From Hypomyces perniciosus (taxonomy: Eukaryota > Ascomycota > Sordariomycetes > Hypocreales > Hypocreaceae), in the NCBI GenBank assembly GCA_008477525.1, contig SPDT01000006.1, positions 27,501-91,500 on the forward strand: a DNA stretch of 64,000 nucleotides, written 5' to 3'. A program made the translations under genes and the position numbers. The notes beneath the pieces are model-generated. The model did no database searches and was not told the origin of the DNA. It saw only the letters and a list, made by a program, of their open reading frames with translations. Positions 44,814 through 57,434 of this stretch are shown here, piece after piece. The first letter of the stretch is position 1, and each line of letters starts with the position of its first letter.

Positions 44814-47271
44814 TTTGTCCTTTGTTGTTGAGAAGGCTGAAGGGGAGTGTGGTCTCAGTATATACGGTGAAGAGTGTGTAAAAGGAAAGACTTTGAGGCT
44901 AGAAGCCAAGTTGTACTGTTGAGATATCTGTCTTGGTGATGAACCTTTTTTTTTTAAGAAGAAAAGACTCCGTAATCGAGGGGATGTCAAGGGTTTAAGT
45001 ATATAGTCTCTTACTGTACTTCAGAACCGAAGCCAAGTGACCTGAAGTCATCCCCAAAGCCATTCTGGAAGGTCAGTAAACAACAATACTTGGACATGCG
45101 ATTGCGTTGAGCGAGCCAAGACCGCACAGGTTCAGATCAAGTGCCATGTGGGCGTGCTGTGTCTGACCCAACGATAAAGGAAAAAGCCAAGCTTCCAATG
45201 ACCTTACTCACAAGTCCGGAAGGAGAGCATGTCTCAGACCTAGGGTGTGGGGAATCACTCATCCTCAGTAGGCCGTTGTGAAGGACTCTGGGTTGAAGAA
45301 TGTAACCCTAGGACAGGGGACTATGAGCGTCTTCTGGTGGAAGGGCCGATAGGTGAGATGGGGCACGTGGGAATCGGGATGAACGGACTTTGGATGGGGC
45401 CTCCATAATGGAAACGTGGGTTCATGGGTTTGCGGAGTTGCCGCTGGAAGTGGCTAATCGTGACCATCTCCCGCTCGGTAGTAGCATTCTGCTGGTAAAA
45501 AGCCACGTCTTGGTGGCCTGTAGCACTCAGCATTAGAGAAGATTAACTAGTTATGTTTGTCCTTGCGTCGGTTCTTCATGACGAGAACGGTAGGTCAAAC
45601 GGTGACCCTAGTCGACCAAGCAAGCTTTTCCGTGTTTGGTGTATAAGTTTTTGGGACGAGTCTGGTCGCGCGATAGTGGACTAGTTCTCACTCTTTTCTG
45701 GCTCCATTACTCTGCGCGGAGGAAGACTGCGAAGAAGAAGGTCGACAAATACTTGATGCCTCGCATTGGCCATGGCGCAGCTGCCCCTATTACCAGGGGC
45801 CAGGTAGTTTGACGTTGGATTGTCTGGGGTGCAGAAGCCGCCGAGCCGCCACAACGAACAGTGGGTACCTACATAATACTAGTAATACTAGTACTGTCAA
45901 GAAACTGACATTTTCTCTGTGGCAAGCGTGCCGTGAGTAGGCGTGTGATGGACGTTTAACAAAATGCATGTGTTTTACCATGGCAAATGCAAGCGACAGA
46001 TGATAGAGGATCATCTTGGTCATGGCCCAATATTATTCCCGTGAAAATATCACGCCCCAGCTTAGTCCTGTGCGTGACAAGTGCTCACCCACCCACGATG
46101 CGCAGGGGTTCGTTACGCCTCCCAAATTAAGTTAGCAGTTATACAATAATACAACTCCCTGGAGCCCTTGGCCCGAGATCCAGGAAATTACACAAGTTGT
46201 TGGCCAAGCTTTGCGGGATCCTGCCAGCGTAACACCATTCAATGTGTGTATCACCACCCCAGACGCCAAGTGGCTTCAGCCACTGACAAAACAGCAAGTG
46301 GTCGCATCCAATAGTATGCGACCGCCAAGGCCAAGGACGCTTCATCGTGAGTTTGCGCGGACTTTTGATGAGCGAGTACTTGGTAAAGTACGAAGTAGTG
46401 TTAGTATTATTGTTGCTACTCCGTACTAACACTACCTACTCGTAGTAAGAAAACCTCGGTAGTGGTGGTAATCATGAATTACTAGCTTCGCGGTGACTCC
46501 GGTAGTGATCTCTTTTAGTTTCCATGTCTCGCTTCTGTTCGCCTGCTCCCGTCTCCGACGTTACCATTCTATCCTAGCAGTCCTTTGGTAACACAAGGAT
46601 TTTATTAGTTAATGAGACTGCGGAGTAATACGAAGTAGAGTTAGTACTCGTAGTAGTAGTGGAATTGGCCTTGTAGTAGTATCGGAAAGAGCATTGAGAG
46701 TTAAAATCACCCGTTATGCGGACACGCCTGGTAACCCCGTAGCTTCCGATCCGGGACCGGCTCACTAACTTTCCACCCAGAGGTTCTTCACGGCCTTTTT
46801 TCCATACTGGACACAATTCACTTGCAAAGCAGAATAAGGGTGGGAAAGCCTCGTCATGCAGTTTCGGCTTAATGCGCAGATATTACTGCGCTGTTTTTTA
46901 CATTTCGGTAAACATTTTAGGTCTCCTTCCATGATTCCTAGAAGACCTCATGAACAGCCACAGGTACGGAATTCATATATATAGTAAAAGACTTCAAGAT
47001 AAAAAGTCGTTGCCAATGAATTGACCATACTATTAAATTCACGCGTTTTTACGCCCCGACAGATATCTCCTAAAATCGGGGTTATAATCGTTGGGTTCGT
47101 GGTCCACGGAGTTAAGACGGGAACTTGATGCAGTTAACCCCGCTATTAATTCGCAGACGACAGACAGTAGGATTGAGTCATTATAACCTGTTATTTACAG
47201 CCAGTCTCTCTTTTCCAAGTGAGATTGATATACTACCTAATTCGAACAATAATAGTTCCATCTCATTTACC
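44814..47271. other. Intergenic region, no supported gene
   Basis: Contains the promoters of the divergent GH16 and dehydrogenase genes. Small open frames (for example 45790-46023 and 46139-46432, minus) show no domain. TACTTCGTA/TACGGAGTA-type words occur at about 46390-46440 and 46618-46640. Confidence 0.45.
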
Positions 47272-48277
47272 ATGTCTGCCACCGCAGTCTTTTCTCCGGG
47301 CTCTACCGCTCTCATCACTGGCGGCGCCTCTGGCATTGGCCTCGCCATCGCCAAGCTCTGCCGAAGCAAGGGCATGAACGTGCTGCTCGTAGACCGTAAC
47401 GCCGAATCCCTCGAGAAAGCCAAGGTAGAAGCTGCTGGTGGCCAACCCGTGAAATCATCAGATGTTGCCATCTCGACTCTTGATGTAAGCCAACTTGATG
47501 ACTGGGCATCTCTTAAGGACCATGCTATCAGTACCTTTGGCTCAATCGAGTTTCTCGTTTTGAATGCGGGTGTGGGGATCAAGGGAACCTGGGGAGAGAA
47601 TGAGTACTTCAGAGAGGTATGTCAAGCCGAAGGAAACATAGCCGACAGGGATCCCAGAAATACCCCGAGTTTCCTTCCGCCACTAACAATAAGAGTTGCG
47701 CATAGACACTCGAGACAAACCTCTTTGGTGTCCTGCATGGCATAAACACCTTCCTTCCAGTGATCCAGGAAGCAGCAAAGTCAAGGCCCACCTCTATCGT
47801 TATCACGGGCAGCAAGCAGGGTATCACCAACCCACCAGGGAACCCTGCATACAACGCCTCCAAAGCCGCCGTCAAGACTATCACGGAGCACCTCAGTTGG
47901 GATCTCAAAGACTCCTCGACGAGTGTGCACCTTCTCGTCCCAGGCTGGACATTTACACGTTTAGTAAGTAATGGTGCCATGTACTATTCCCATGCAATTT
48001 GGCGCATGAATTCTCATTTGTGCTGTTACAGCTGGGGGTTAGCGAGAAACCTGCCGGGGCTTGGGCTCCAGAAGAAGTTGCCAACTTCTTGTACGAGAAA
48101 ATGGAGAAGAATCAATTCTACGTGATATGTCCCGACAATGATGTTTCTGAGGAGACGGACAAGAAACGAATGCTTTGGTCGGTCGGTGACATTGTCAAGG
48201 AGCGGCCGCCGCTTACACGCTGGCGCCAAGAATGGAAACAGGAGGTGGAGGAGACCATGGCGAAAACCCAGGTTTAA
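47272..48277 (+). CDS. Short-chain dehydrogenase/reductase
   Basis: Exons are 47272-47616, 47706-47963 and 48032-48277. Introns of 89 bp (GTATGT, branch CACTAAC) and 68 bp (GTAAGT..TTACAG) keep phase 0. The 282-residue product has the classical SDR pattern: cofactor-binding TGGASGIG (residues 16-23), LNAGVG, a Ser in ITGSKQG, and the catalytic YNASK. It should be a cytosolic NAD(P)-dependent oxidoreductase. No signal peptide is seen and the substrate cannot be told. The C-terminal extension (EERVKE-like, Trp-rich) is typical of fungal members. The ATG at 47272 is preferred to the upstream in-frame one at 47125, because the Rossmann strand begins about 10 residues after it. Confidence 0.9.
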
Positions 48278-49366
48278 TAGTATGCTATCATATACGGAGT
48301 GGGTACGTCCTGGGTTGGGAATATAATAATATCCGAAGAGTATCATTGCCCTCGAGGCAGTCCTTTCAACCCATAATGATTTCTCTACTCCCAATGCCAC
48401 CAAGTTATCAAAGCAGCCGCTTTGCAAGCGCAGTTCATGGGAATCGCATTGAGTATGGGAAATATGGAAATCAATGCGAAGATCAATGTAACGTGACGAC
48501 AAATCCGGTGGCAACTCGGCCAAAGTCTTCTCGCGCAGATGAACTACTACTACCGACTGACTAGGTAGTTTTCGTAGGCTCGCGAATGACCATGCCACCA
48601 TATTTGGTTCGGGCGCTTTTGCAGTACTGCGCTAACTTTGTAAATGGTTGATTCAATCGCACCAAAAAAAAACTCACCATCCAATAAGGGCAGATATATT
48701 ATTTCAAGTCTTTCCTAGGCTAGACAAGCACTTACTAGTGCATGTCTTCAGCATCATGTGCATAGATTAATAAGCGCACTTGACAAGTATCTTGGTGGTG
48801 GAGTTTGGACGGGCCGTTGTACCTTATCTCCAACCTTTTCTGGTGCTGGCTCCGCATCGCCAACTAGTCCCCTGTTGGATATTAGATTATCCACTATCCC
48901 AGGAGTCGGGCTGCCTTTAAGAAGCATGATAAGCCCATCTATTGGCGACAGGCGAATATGCATCGATGTTAGTTAAAGTCGATTTCTTGAACGGAAGATG
49001 CGACGAGGAGCTGAAGATGGTGGGGCCGAAGCTTTTCGTGAATCCACCCTATGGTGTCCTGCTAATCCATATATCCTTATTTTGCACGAAGAATGTGGAT
49101 ATCCTGGTTCTAGAAATTACCCAATACGTAAATGGTTCATTAAAAAGATTCGGCATAATATACGAAGTAGTAATAGTACCTTATATATACTAGGTACTCT
49201 AATACATATGGAATATGGAATTGCGCAATTTATATTTCTCCCTACTTATTCTATCTTGCAGCCCCTCTACCCCACGACAACACCAATTCCACAGCTCCCA
49301 CCTTTTTAGTATCAAATACGAAGTACTCGTCAAGGTATCTGGTAAATTCATACTCTCTCAACATCT
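48278..49366. other. Intergenic region between convergent genes
   Basis: This holds the 3' flanks of the dehydrogenase and the MFS transporter. It has no supported gene; short frames here lack domains. Words of the TACGAAGTA type occur near 49158 and 49316. Confidence 0.5.
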
Positions 49367-51226
49367 TCAAATAACATTGCCTTTGGTTTGATTAAGGTCG
49401 CGAAGCTTGATGTCTCGCCACATCCAAGTGCAAGCCCAGCCAGCAGCCAGAAAACATACACTTGTGATAAGCATGTATCGCTGCGAGTCTCCGAACGCGA
49501 GGGCAATTCCCTCTCTAATTTCTGTCCCTTTGGGATATCCAAGCTGGATGTAAATGCTGCCGAAGATGCTCTCGACAGGGGCATCGGCAGGGAGGTGCTT
49601 GAATAGTTGTTTCTGAAAGGTTCCAGTCCAGATGGCAGATGCAATCGTCGATCCAATAGCACTGCCAATGCTGGCAAAGAGATCAAGTACCGCGATAATG
49701 ACGGCAATGTGTTGGTGGTCAGATGGAGCCATCATCGCCATCTCACCAGCCACTACCAGAGGTCCTCCAGCAAAGGCCACAAATATTTGAGTCATAATAA
49801 CATAGCCGATGTTTTGGTCCGGCTGTCGGAAGTGAATCATGAGACCAACGCCCAAAAGCATCAGGGGAAGCGAATAAAGTGTCGCGGACCATTTGAATCT
49901 ACCAGACAACCGGATGAAGTAACCAAGAACGAGAGCCGCGAAGCAAGACCCAACACGGTAAATATTACTGATGTAAGTCGCTTTGGTGATCCCGGTGTCC
50001 CAGACCACTAGAAGCATGGAGTAGAAGAAGCTGCCCCAGATGGCAGAATTGGCAAAGACAAAGAAGAACATCATGCCGCCAAAGAAGACAGACCTGTCAA
50101 CGAGAAGTTTGACGGGGACAAACTTAACAGGTGCCAAGAATTTCTCATAGATAACAAAGCAGACGATGAGAAAGGCCCCGACAATAATGAAGCTGATGAT
50201 AATCGGCGCACGCCACCGCTCAGGTTGGTAGGAATAGATGGAGAAGGGAAGCAATAACAAGGCCATGCCAGCAGAAAGGATGAAGACGCCGAATAAATCA
50301 ACATCTATGCAGTACCACTTAACGACTGCCAGAGACAGGCCACTAGACCGGGGCTGTAGGAGTCCGGCTTTGCGGGCTTTGAAGTGGTTTCGCAAGAACA
50401 GCCCTCCAAGAGGGAGGACCACGGCAGGAGTCACAAGGGCCCAAATTCCGAATCCCCATCGCCATCCGATCTTGGAAATAACGCTGTCAGAGATTGGACC
50501 ACCGGCCCAGGTAGTCACGATATAAGGGGACGTCGCGAAGGCGAGCATCAAGGAACGATTCAGAAGAGAGGTCATATCGGCGATGACGATCGTCAAACAG
50601 TAGCTCACACCCTGGGATCTAGTAAAATAGAATTGTGAGTTCGTATAAAAAAACACGCCAGCGACTGATGATATAGACTCACCCGATGGAAGAAAAAACC
50701 TGGGCAGCGGCATAGGTCTGAACATTATTGCAACCCGCCATCATGATGAGCCCAATCACCCAGATAAAGAGAGCCAGCAGCAAACCTTGGGGCCTACCCC
50801 ACGTATCGAGGATTTTGGCGAGTGGGAGCTTGGTCAATCCACCAAAGAGACTGGCCATGATGCCGACGGCAGCGGTCAAAGAATGTCTCTTGAAGGTACT
50901 CGTCACAAAGGGACCCAGGGCGCGGACCACAACCTCCAGGATCGAAGTGATGAAGTATATGAGCCATATGCTAAGATGAGAAAGTAAGTAATGGCACTGA
51001 TGGCGATATGGGAGGCGTATGAAACCACTGACATGCTGTAGGCGGCAATCATATGCGTTTTGGTCCAAACCTGTGCTGCAGCCTCAATCTTCTGGACACC
51101 AGCCTGGTTCTCATTCGGATCCAATTCATTGCTGGAACCGTTTGCTCCGAATTTTTCGTCAGCCATCTCTGGAACCGTCGTCGTGGTCGCCTCGCCCTTT
51201 GGGGCAGCATCCGAGAAAAAGCCCAT
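49367..51226 (-). CDS. MFS transporter, siderophore-iron transporter (Sit1/MirB-like) family
   Basis: Exons are 51033-51226, 50683-50970 and 49367-50618. Introns are 62 bp (GTCAGT..CTTAG) and 64 bp (GTGAGT..ACTAG). The product has 577 residues with about 14 membrane segments after a 50-residue hydrophilic N-terminus. Family marks are IWLIYFITSILEVVVRALGP in segment 1, GGLTKLPLAKILDTWGRPQG in the loop after segment 2, SQGVSYCLTIVIADMTSL, and AGGPISDSV..GWRWGFGIW. This layout is typical of fungal siderophore-iron:H+ symporters at the plasma membrane. The promoter has two overlapping GATA-type sites of the SreA consensus. Which siderophore is carried cannot be told from the sequence. Confidence 0.9.
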
Positions 51227-51583
51227 TCTTAACTTTAAACCCTCTCTGGGCCAATATCAACGACAAAAAATGCAATCAAGTATAAAGGGGATGACTGAAT
51301 AGAAAGCAATACCCGAGTCATCTTGTATTCTTATAGCGACTTGCAAGACTTGGCAAAACCACCGGTGCTGGAAAGCGGGATCCGACTGGCCTCGGAGTAA
51401 AGGCATTGGGAACAGGGTAGCTTACGCGATCTACACATCATGATCCGAGGTGAGGCGGAAAACCGCCTGTTAAAGAAATCGCCGACAAGAAAATCAACGC
51501 GGATTCGGCAATGGGCGATGCTCCCCCACCTTCAAGTTACCTCCCTGTCAGTAACAGCAGAGAAACGCGTCATGGCAGATCTA

Positions 51584-51613
51584 ATCTGATGATCAGATAA
51601 AATTTTATCAGAT
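51584..51613. promoter_or_regulatory. Double GATA-factor (SreA-type) palindrome upstream of the MFS transporter
   Basis: ATCAGATAA (51592-51600) and, on the other strand, ATCTGATAA (51605-51613) match the ATCWGATAA consensus of the iron-repressor SreA exactly. They form an inverted pair separated by four bases. A third near-match, ATCTGATGA, lies at 51584-51592. The group is about 360 bp upstream of the transporter start. SreA represses siderophore uptake genes when iron is plentiful, so the site supports both identity and regulation. Confidence 0.75.
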
Positions 51614-53632
51614 CCTCTCTATCCACATAATCTAAACAACCACAAATACGACCTCCCATTGCTTCAGAATAACGCTAGAGGAAGCGACCCAGCATGCAAG
51701 TGCCGCCAAGATGCGCCGGTGACTCGCCGCTGTCCGAAGACGGAGTATATTTACATATCGGAAAGGAGTTCCAAGTGTTTTTTTTTGTTTTTGTTTTTTG
51801 GATTAGGCATGCTTGGGCAGAACGCCGCAACGCTCAAACGACTCGCTTAACAGCCTCGAAGAAAATTTCCCTCGGCTCATTGACATCTCTAGAGATATAT
51901 AATACCTAGTAGTAGTATGCATGAGTGCGGGTCCTCGTCTGGTCTTGGGGGCGTCGTACTCTTCCAACCAGTTGATCCAATAACATGGGAATATCGAGCC
52001 TTTTCCAATAATACCAATTCCACTTTGCCTCAAGCATATGAGCCATCTATCGTCATTTTGAGTCAAGACTTCTCCACCCCCCTAGCTGCAGCAGCTATAA
52101 TTGGCATTGCGATGGACGGAGCCCATCGGGTGATATCCTTTGTGTTGAAGACGCCCCAACAAGGCGACTAGCCGTGTTCTTGGGGATAATATTTTCCTCT
52201 GCACCTAGATGAACTATGAGGCAATTTATGGAAGCTTAAGGGCCCGATGTCTCCAAGGCGGTAAATGTATCGAATTCCAGTGACTAGGAGAAGTCCTGCG
52301 AAAGTCCTGCTCCATAGCTTCATCTTCAGCTATCACTTCAGTCACCTCTAGATAAAGACCAAGCCGTTTAGTCGGCTGGTCAACAGATCGTGACTAGATG
52401 GGTGACAACAGGAACAAACTCGGCCCTGCTCCCCTCCACCATTACGGTCAGTCTCGGAAGAGTCGCAGTGGTCAGGCACTTGGCCAACGTGGTAACCCTT
52501 GTGACTTGCTCTCGCAAAGTGACTCTAGCCTTGTAGAACCTTGCATAATAGGGTCAAGTTGCCCAAATGCCTGATGGAGCTTTGCATCTTGGCCTGCGTT
52601 CTGTAGACCCCGCAACAAACAAGCCGATAGAAAGAATCGCTCAGGTGTCGCACTCGCAGCCTTGTCGAAATACATACTCCGTACATCCAGTAGACACTTG
52701 TGTAGGTAAAAGGGCAGGCATCACTTCGGGCATGTGGCGGCCACACCACTGGTGCATTATCGATAAGACAGCATGAAGAACTTTCCCCTGCTCTGAGACA
52801 AAGGGTTCACCTCGTAGCTACGAAGTACTCCGTAATAGTAGTAGCCTCGAAACCGGATTTGAATAAAAAAGCTGGAGGATAACCTTGATCCAAGTTACTA
52901 CCAGGTGATAAGCAACTCTGGAGGTTCAAGTAGTAAGTAGTAGTAGTAGTAGTAATGGGTACTAGTACGAAGTACTACTCCGTCCTTTGTAGGTAATCGA
53001 CAATTTCAGCTGCGGGAAATGGCGGTGTCTCACACCGCATATTGTCCGGCTGATGATGTCAGCGGATCAATAGTTACTGCTACTACTCCGTACTTCGTAC
53101 AGCTATTACTACTACCAACTGTATGAAGTACCTGTATCTGGTGCTTGGCAATAATGTTACTTCGTACGGAGTAGATAGGGATTTATTAGTGCTTCAACAC
53201 CACAACGGGGCTCAGTTGCAGTGCTATTGTGCAATCGCAGACTCGCCCCAGCAAAATGCATTGTTTCAAGGACTACGGAGTATTCTGCGAAATTTTTGCG
53301 CTGACGGAACCACGTCGAACTTTTTCCTACGTGGTGCGCGCAGGAAAAAGGCCACTGCCACGTGACCCTCTTTTTGGCCAAAAGTTATCTTGGTGGTCCT
53401 GTCCGCCACGCCAAGCGATCAGAACCCCCCCCCCCCCCCCCCACTGGGCCCGTATGCGGCAGGTCACGATTTCTCACAGGCGCTGACCTCTCGCTGGCGC
53501 TCAATTCCCTTTCCCACCAAACCCCCCAGGCCGCTGCTGACCGGGCAGCTGTAGGGGTCGCTTTTTGCTGAGCTTCAACCCGCCTCGAACCCTTCGAATC
53601 CATCACGGAGAGCGCCATCACCTGATCCCGCC
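51614..53632. other. Intergenic region with poly-C tract
   Basis: No supported gene. TAC/GTA simple repeats occur at about 52925-52955. TACGAAGTA and TACGGAGTA words occur at 52820-52850, 52965-52985, 53080-53100 and 53160-53175. An uninterrupted run of 18 C lies at 53425-53442, about 190 bp upstream of the Myb-like gene. Confidence 0.5.
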
Positions 53633-54924
53633 ATGTCTGAGGACGACATTGACATTGTCGGCCAGGATGGGCAGGGATCCGCCCGGGTCGATCGCGACCG
53701 CCGGGCGCCTAGGTTCAGTTGGACGCCAGCGTACGAGGCGACGTTTTTTTCGAAGCCTCTGCGAGAGCGTCCAGCTCGGCATGCGTGAAAACAGCAGCTT
53801 CAAGGCCGAAGCCTGGGAACGCGCCGCGCAGGCGCTTCAGGACAGCCACGGTGCCTACCCTGCCAAGAGCCACCTGATTAACAAGAGCGATAACGCCCGG
53901 AAGCGATTTCGACTATGGCGAGGTCTGCGAGAGGACCCCGAGTTTATATACAATCCTATAACGAAGACGGTGACCGCAACGGAGGACGCATGGCGAGCGC
54001 ATATTGAGGTTAGTCAAGGCCTACGCTGTCGTAAAGGCTTGTTTTGCTGATCCAACGTAGCGGGAGCCGTTGTCGCGGGCTCTGCGGGGAAGACCTTTCG
54101 ACCATGAGGAATTCATGGAGATCTTATACCCCGACGTAATTGGCTCCGGAGGCGCGCCCAAGAGGGTTATGAAACCGAGGAGAAGAACCGACGGCCAGCC
54201 ATGTGACGACTCGGAAATGCCAGGGACGGGCGTCTTGAACTTGCAATCCGACCCGCCGGCCCCCGGACAAGCTGCGACCGATAGCCCAGGACAATCAAAA
54301 AAACCTTCACAGAGTCAAGCATCAACAACTTCCTCATCCGGGTCAGGTCCTCAACAGCGACCGACATCAACCCCGCTGCCTTTGAGCAACACCGCTGGGC
54401 AGGCGACGGCTCTGACGCCCCCAGAGGAGTCTGCTCCCCAGAGCCGGAAGCGCCCGTTGGTCATGTCTTCTTTACAACCTAATGGTGATCCTTCTCAGCC
54501 ACTGGCTGGGACTCCCTCGTCACAAAGCGCGCAGTTATCTGGTTCCCCCGAGAAGCGGCGGCGGCGGACGTCTTCTCATGGCGAATCAGCTGCAACTACA
54601 TTAAACTCGTCGGTCCTCCCGACGCCTGGCGCGACTTCCAATCCGACATCGTGGCCTCATCCGGAGACTCAGCCCGTCGGCAGCCAATCAATTATTGAAG
54701 AAATTTTTGATGTGTTGAGAGGACGCGGATCACGTCTATGGAGGGAAGAGGCCCTCGACCTCTTTTTCAGGGACTTCGCCAATGAGGACCCGGACCTGCA
54801 GATTCAGATGACTGAGAGTGTGCTGTGCAACGAGCACAAAGCGATGATGTTTTGCAAGATGCCCGCCCAGTTGAGACAACACTGGATTAAGAGGCTCGGG
54901 GAGTCGCACCGCAGCGGCGTATAA
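53633..54924 (+). pseudogene. Myb/SANT-like (Myb_DNA-bind_3 type) protein with T7 frameshift
   Basis: Exons are 53633-54008 and 54061-54924, with a 52-bp intron (GTTAGT..ACGTAG). The frame from MSEDDIDIVGQDGQG reaches a stop after FSWTPAYEATFF because the run of seven T at 53744-53750 is one base too long. With six T the frame continues for about 412 residues. The N-terminal domain (about residues 25-150) has the aromatic pattern of a Myb/SANT-like fold (FSWTPAYEATFF, AEAWERAAQAL, RKRFRLWRGL, DPEF). A long Ser/Pro-rich linker with KRRRR follows, then a helical C-terminus. Related domains occur in fungal nuclear proteins and near Harbinger-type transposases. It may be a true pseudogene or a homopolymer sequencing error. 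Confidence 0.75.
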
Positions 54925-55916
54925 TGAGATTCCCTTCGGCCCGGCATGGGACCGAGACCTAATTGTTCACGAAGACCAAATTAGAGCCTTTTGCTCTTGG
55001 AAACGACTTGGCGTGATGATGTCGATGCTCACGGGGAAGCGGCGCGTTAAGAGTACCATGATACCCAGTTGTGTGGCGTTGGATTGATTGCTGCATTTGA
55101 GCGAGGATCTTTGGTCAAACGATGTACGACCAAACAGCGTGTATTTTTGCATTGTTCATGATGCTGATGACACTTGGGGAGTTTTGCTGCTTCGGGATGG
55201 CCTACCTACCAAACCGCATGGGTTTGAATAATGTCCTAATAACCAGTCGACGAAGCCATACGCCGCGATGTTGTATGCAACCAACCCCTGTATCCCTAGG
55301 TAATCCCTATAATACTACTATCTATCCACCTCGGTCAATCACGGCACATTAAGGCCTCAAATCAGAGCGTGCGCACACTTACCCATCCTGGTCCTTGAAT
55401 TAAGTTTCAACGGGTTGACTCTGGTCCGGGCTAATTAGCCGCCAGGTGCGTTTATATGTAGTAGTACTGTATTTCGTACTCCGTATGTAGATAATGTATT
55501 GGACATGACTTGTAAATTTGGGAGATGCGAGAAATGATATGGAATGTGAGGAGGTGTGTCTCAGCAACGAGCATATGTATGACCAGAGACGACTTCGATT
55601 CAAGATACACGACGTCCTTTTATACACTTTATGCGCAAACAAGGCATGGTGAGCAATGGTGGGGATACACATGAAGATCGCGGCATGTTGATGTAACCAA
55701 ACCCGCAATCTATAAAGCACAAACATCGCAGTCAAGCGAGGCGCGATAAAACAGGGACGCCCTTATAGGTGGTTGGCCAATAGATTATTCGGATTTTTTT
55801 GCTAGGATTCTAAATAACCGCTAGATAATAGTTAGCAAATACTCTGAGGGCTATCCTGTCCGTAGCAATGAGATTAATAGTGTAGTAATTGGCTCCTCTC
55901 TTGTTACGACTTGGCA
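54925..55916. other. Intergenic region, no supported gene
   Basis: Holds the 3' flanks of the Myb-like and Om14-like genes. Small open frames (55122-55352 plus, 55400-55735 minus) have no domain. A TATTTCGTACTCCGTA word lies near 55472. Confidence 0.5.
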
Positions 55917-56559
55917 TTAATTCTTTCCTTTGCGCATATAACGTCCAATAACCGCCTCGACTGCTCCCACTGTCGCAAGGATACCAACGCCAACACCCAC
56001 ATTCTGCCAATTTAACCGACCCTTCTCATATAACCCCCAAGCTCGGTATCCTAGAAATCCACTGACTCCTACAACACCCGCGAGATTGACGAAAGTGAGA
56101 GCACCCACACTTCCATCAGACAAGTTGGAGAATTTCTCCGTGAGCCATGAATCAGCTTTCTTGGCTTTCTCGGTTACTTTCTTCTTAGCTTGCTCAGCCT
56201 TGACCTGGGCGGCTTCCTCCTCGCGCCTGCGACGATCCGCCTGGGTTTCGGTCTTGATGTCCTGTTCCAGAAAGTCTGAATTGACCGTGTGTACGCTGGG
56301 CATGTCGACATCGATGAGAGATGCAGTCGATGCAGACTCGCTGGGTATGATCTGAGGTGGTTGAGGGGCGGCAGCCTATGACATCAATGTTAGATGCAAG
56401 CCCAACTTGTGATGCTTTCCAACCCAGCACATGCTCAATTGGGACTTACCTCTCGAGGGGATTGCTTCGCTCCCTTAGCAGCAGCAGCAGCGTAAGACAC
56501 TGATCTCAATGGTCAGTAACATCAACCTCGATAGCTCCATGATAACACGCCAACTCACT
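55917..56559 (-). CDS. Om14-like mitochondrial outer membrane protein; start codon split by an intron
   Basis: Exons are one base at 56559, 56450-56499, and 55917-56375. Introns are 59 bp (GTGAGT..GATCAG) and 74 bp (GTAAGT..GTCATAG). The A of the start codon ends exon 1 and TG begins exon 2; no other in-frame ATG precedes the conserved SYAAAAAKG start. The 169-residue product has a charged coiled-coil region (about 75-100, TQADRRRREEEAAQVKAEQ) and two or three hydrophobic segments in the last 70 residues (VGALTFVNLAGVVGVSGFL, VGVGVGILATVGAVEAV). This matches the Om14 C-terminal domain family, an outer-membrane protein that in yeast helps dock ribosomes and import carriers. I recalled the family rather than searched. 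Confidence 0.75.
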
Positions 56560-57434
56560 GGTCGCTGTCGTGATTATATGTTGGAATTTGGAAAAAAAGA
56601 AAAAACCGAGAGCAATTGAATGATGCAGGAGAGAAAAGGAACCCTTCAGATGACGCAAAAACAAGGTCACTTCCTGGTCGAGTCATGTACCTTCTTATGT
56701 AAAAGCCCCAAAGCTGCTGATGATGACGTATGCGGCTCGACCTCGGCAGACCACGTCAAGACACTGCCAAGAAAACAGGACTGACAGACATCCACAGATA
56801 GGTAGGTAGTATGTACGAAGTAACTGCGATTGAACCTGGAAGTGGACAGCCCCTCCTTCGGGCACAGTTTGCGTTGTTGAACACTGTCTCTTCTCTTATT
56901 TCGAGATACTAGCGTAATGCTTTTTTTTCAGGCATAGTAATCGTGATAGTCATGGTCATGTTATTATCATTCAGTATACTATTTTTGCTGTGCTGAAAGT
57001 GGGAGAATATCGAAGACAACACATGAGTTGATATCGTAGCTCTTGCTACGATGCCCAATTGACACCACAGCAGCAGAACTTATATTGTTTCACTGCACAG
57101 CCTCGATTCGTGCCGCTACACTCTTATCAGTACATAGCAAGTTGTTGAGTTGGCGATGAGGGGCCAACAAGCTCTCCTCTACGTCAGGAGGTGACGTCAC
57201 CGTCGCCAACAGCTCAACGGACCGCGAACATCTTCACTCACTCACTCGCCAAGTGCAACCGGTATTCAGTTCAATACCATATATATAATCCAAAATTTAC
57301 ACACTTTATTTGGGGATTTATACTGATTTTTCTTTAAATTCGCAAAACGCATCTTTTTCAGAACTACATCTTGAACGCACCCAGTTTCTGCGTGTTGATG
57401 CGCCTGAGTTTCACATCGGAAAGTCACAACCGAC
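56560..57434. other. Shared promoter region of divergent Om14-like and GNAT genes
   Basis: Contains the 5' leaders of both genes and no supported ORF. A palindromic ACGTCAGGAGGTGACGTCACCGTCGCC area with a TGACGTCA (CRE/bZIP-type) site lies at about 57192-57199. A TACGAAGTA word lies near 56815. Confidence 0.5.

Noticed and set aside
47125..47271. In-frame upstream extension of the dehydrogenase
   Set aside because: The added residues precede the Rossmann strand by far more than is usual and show no targeting signal; ATG at 47272 fits the family.
53229..53621. Open frames on both strands around the C18 tract
   Set aside because: They contain poly-Pro or poly-Gly from the homopolymer and no domain.
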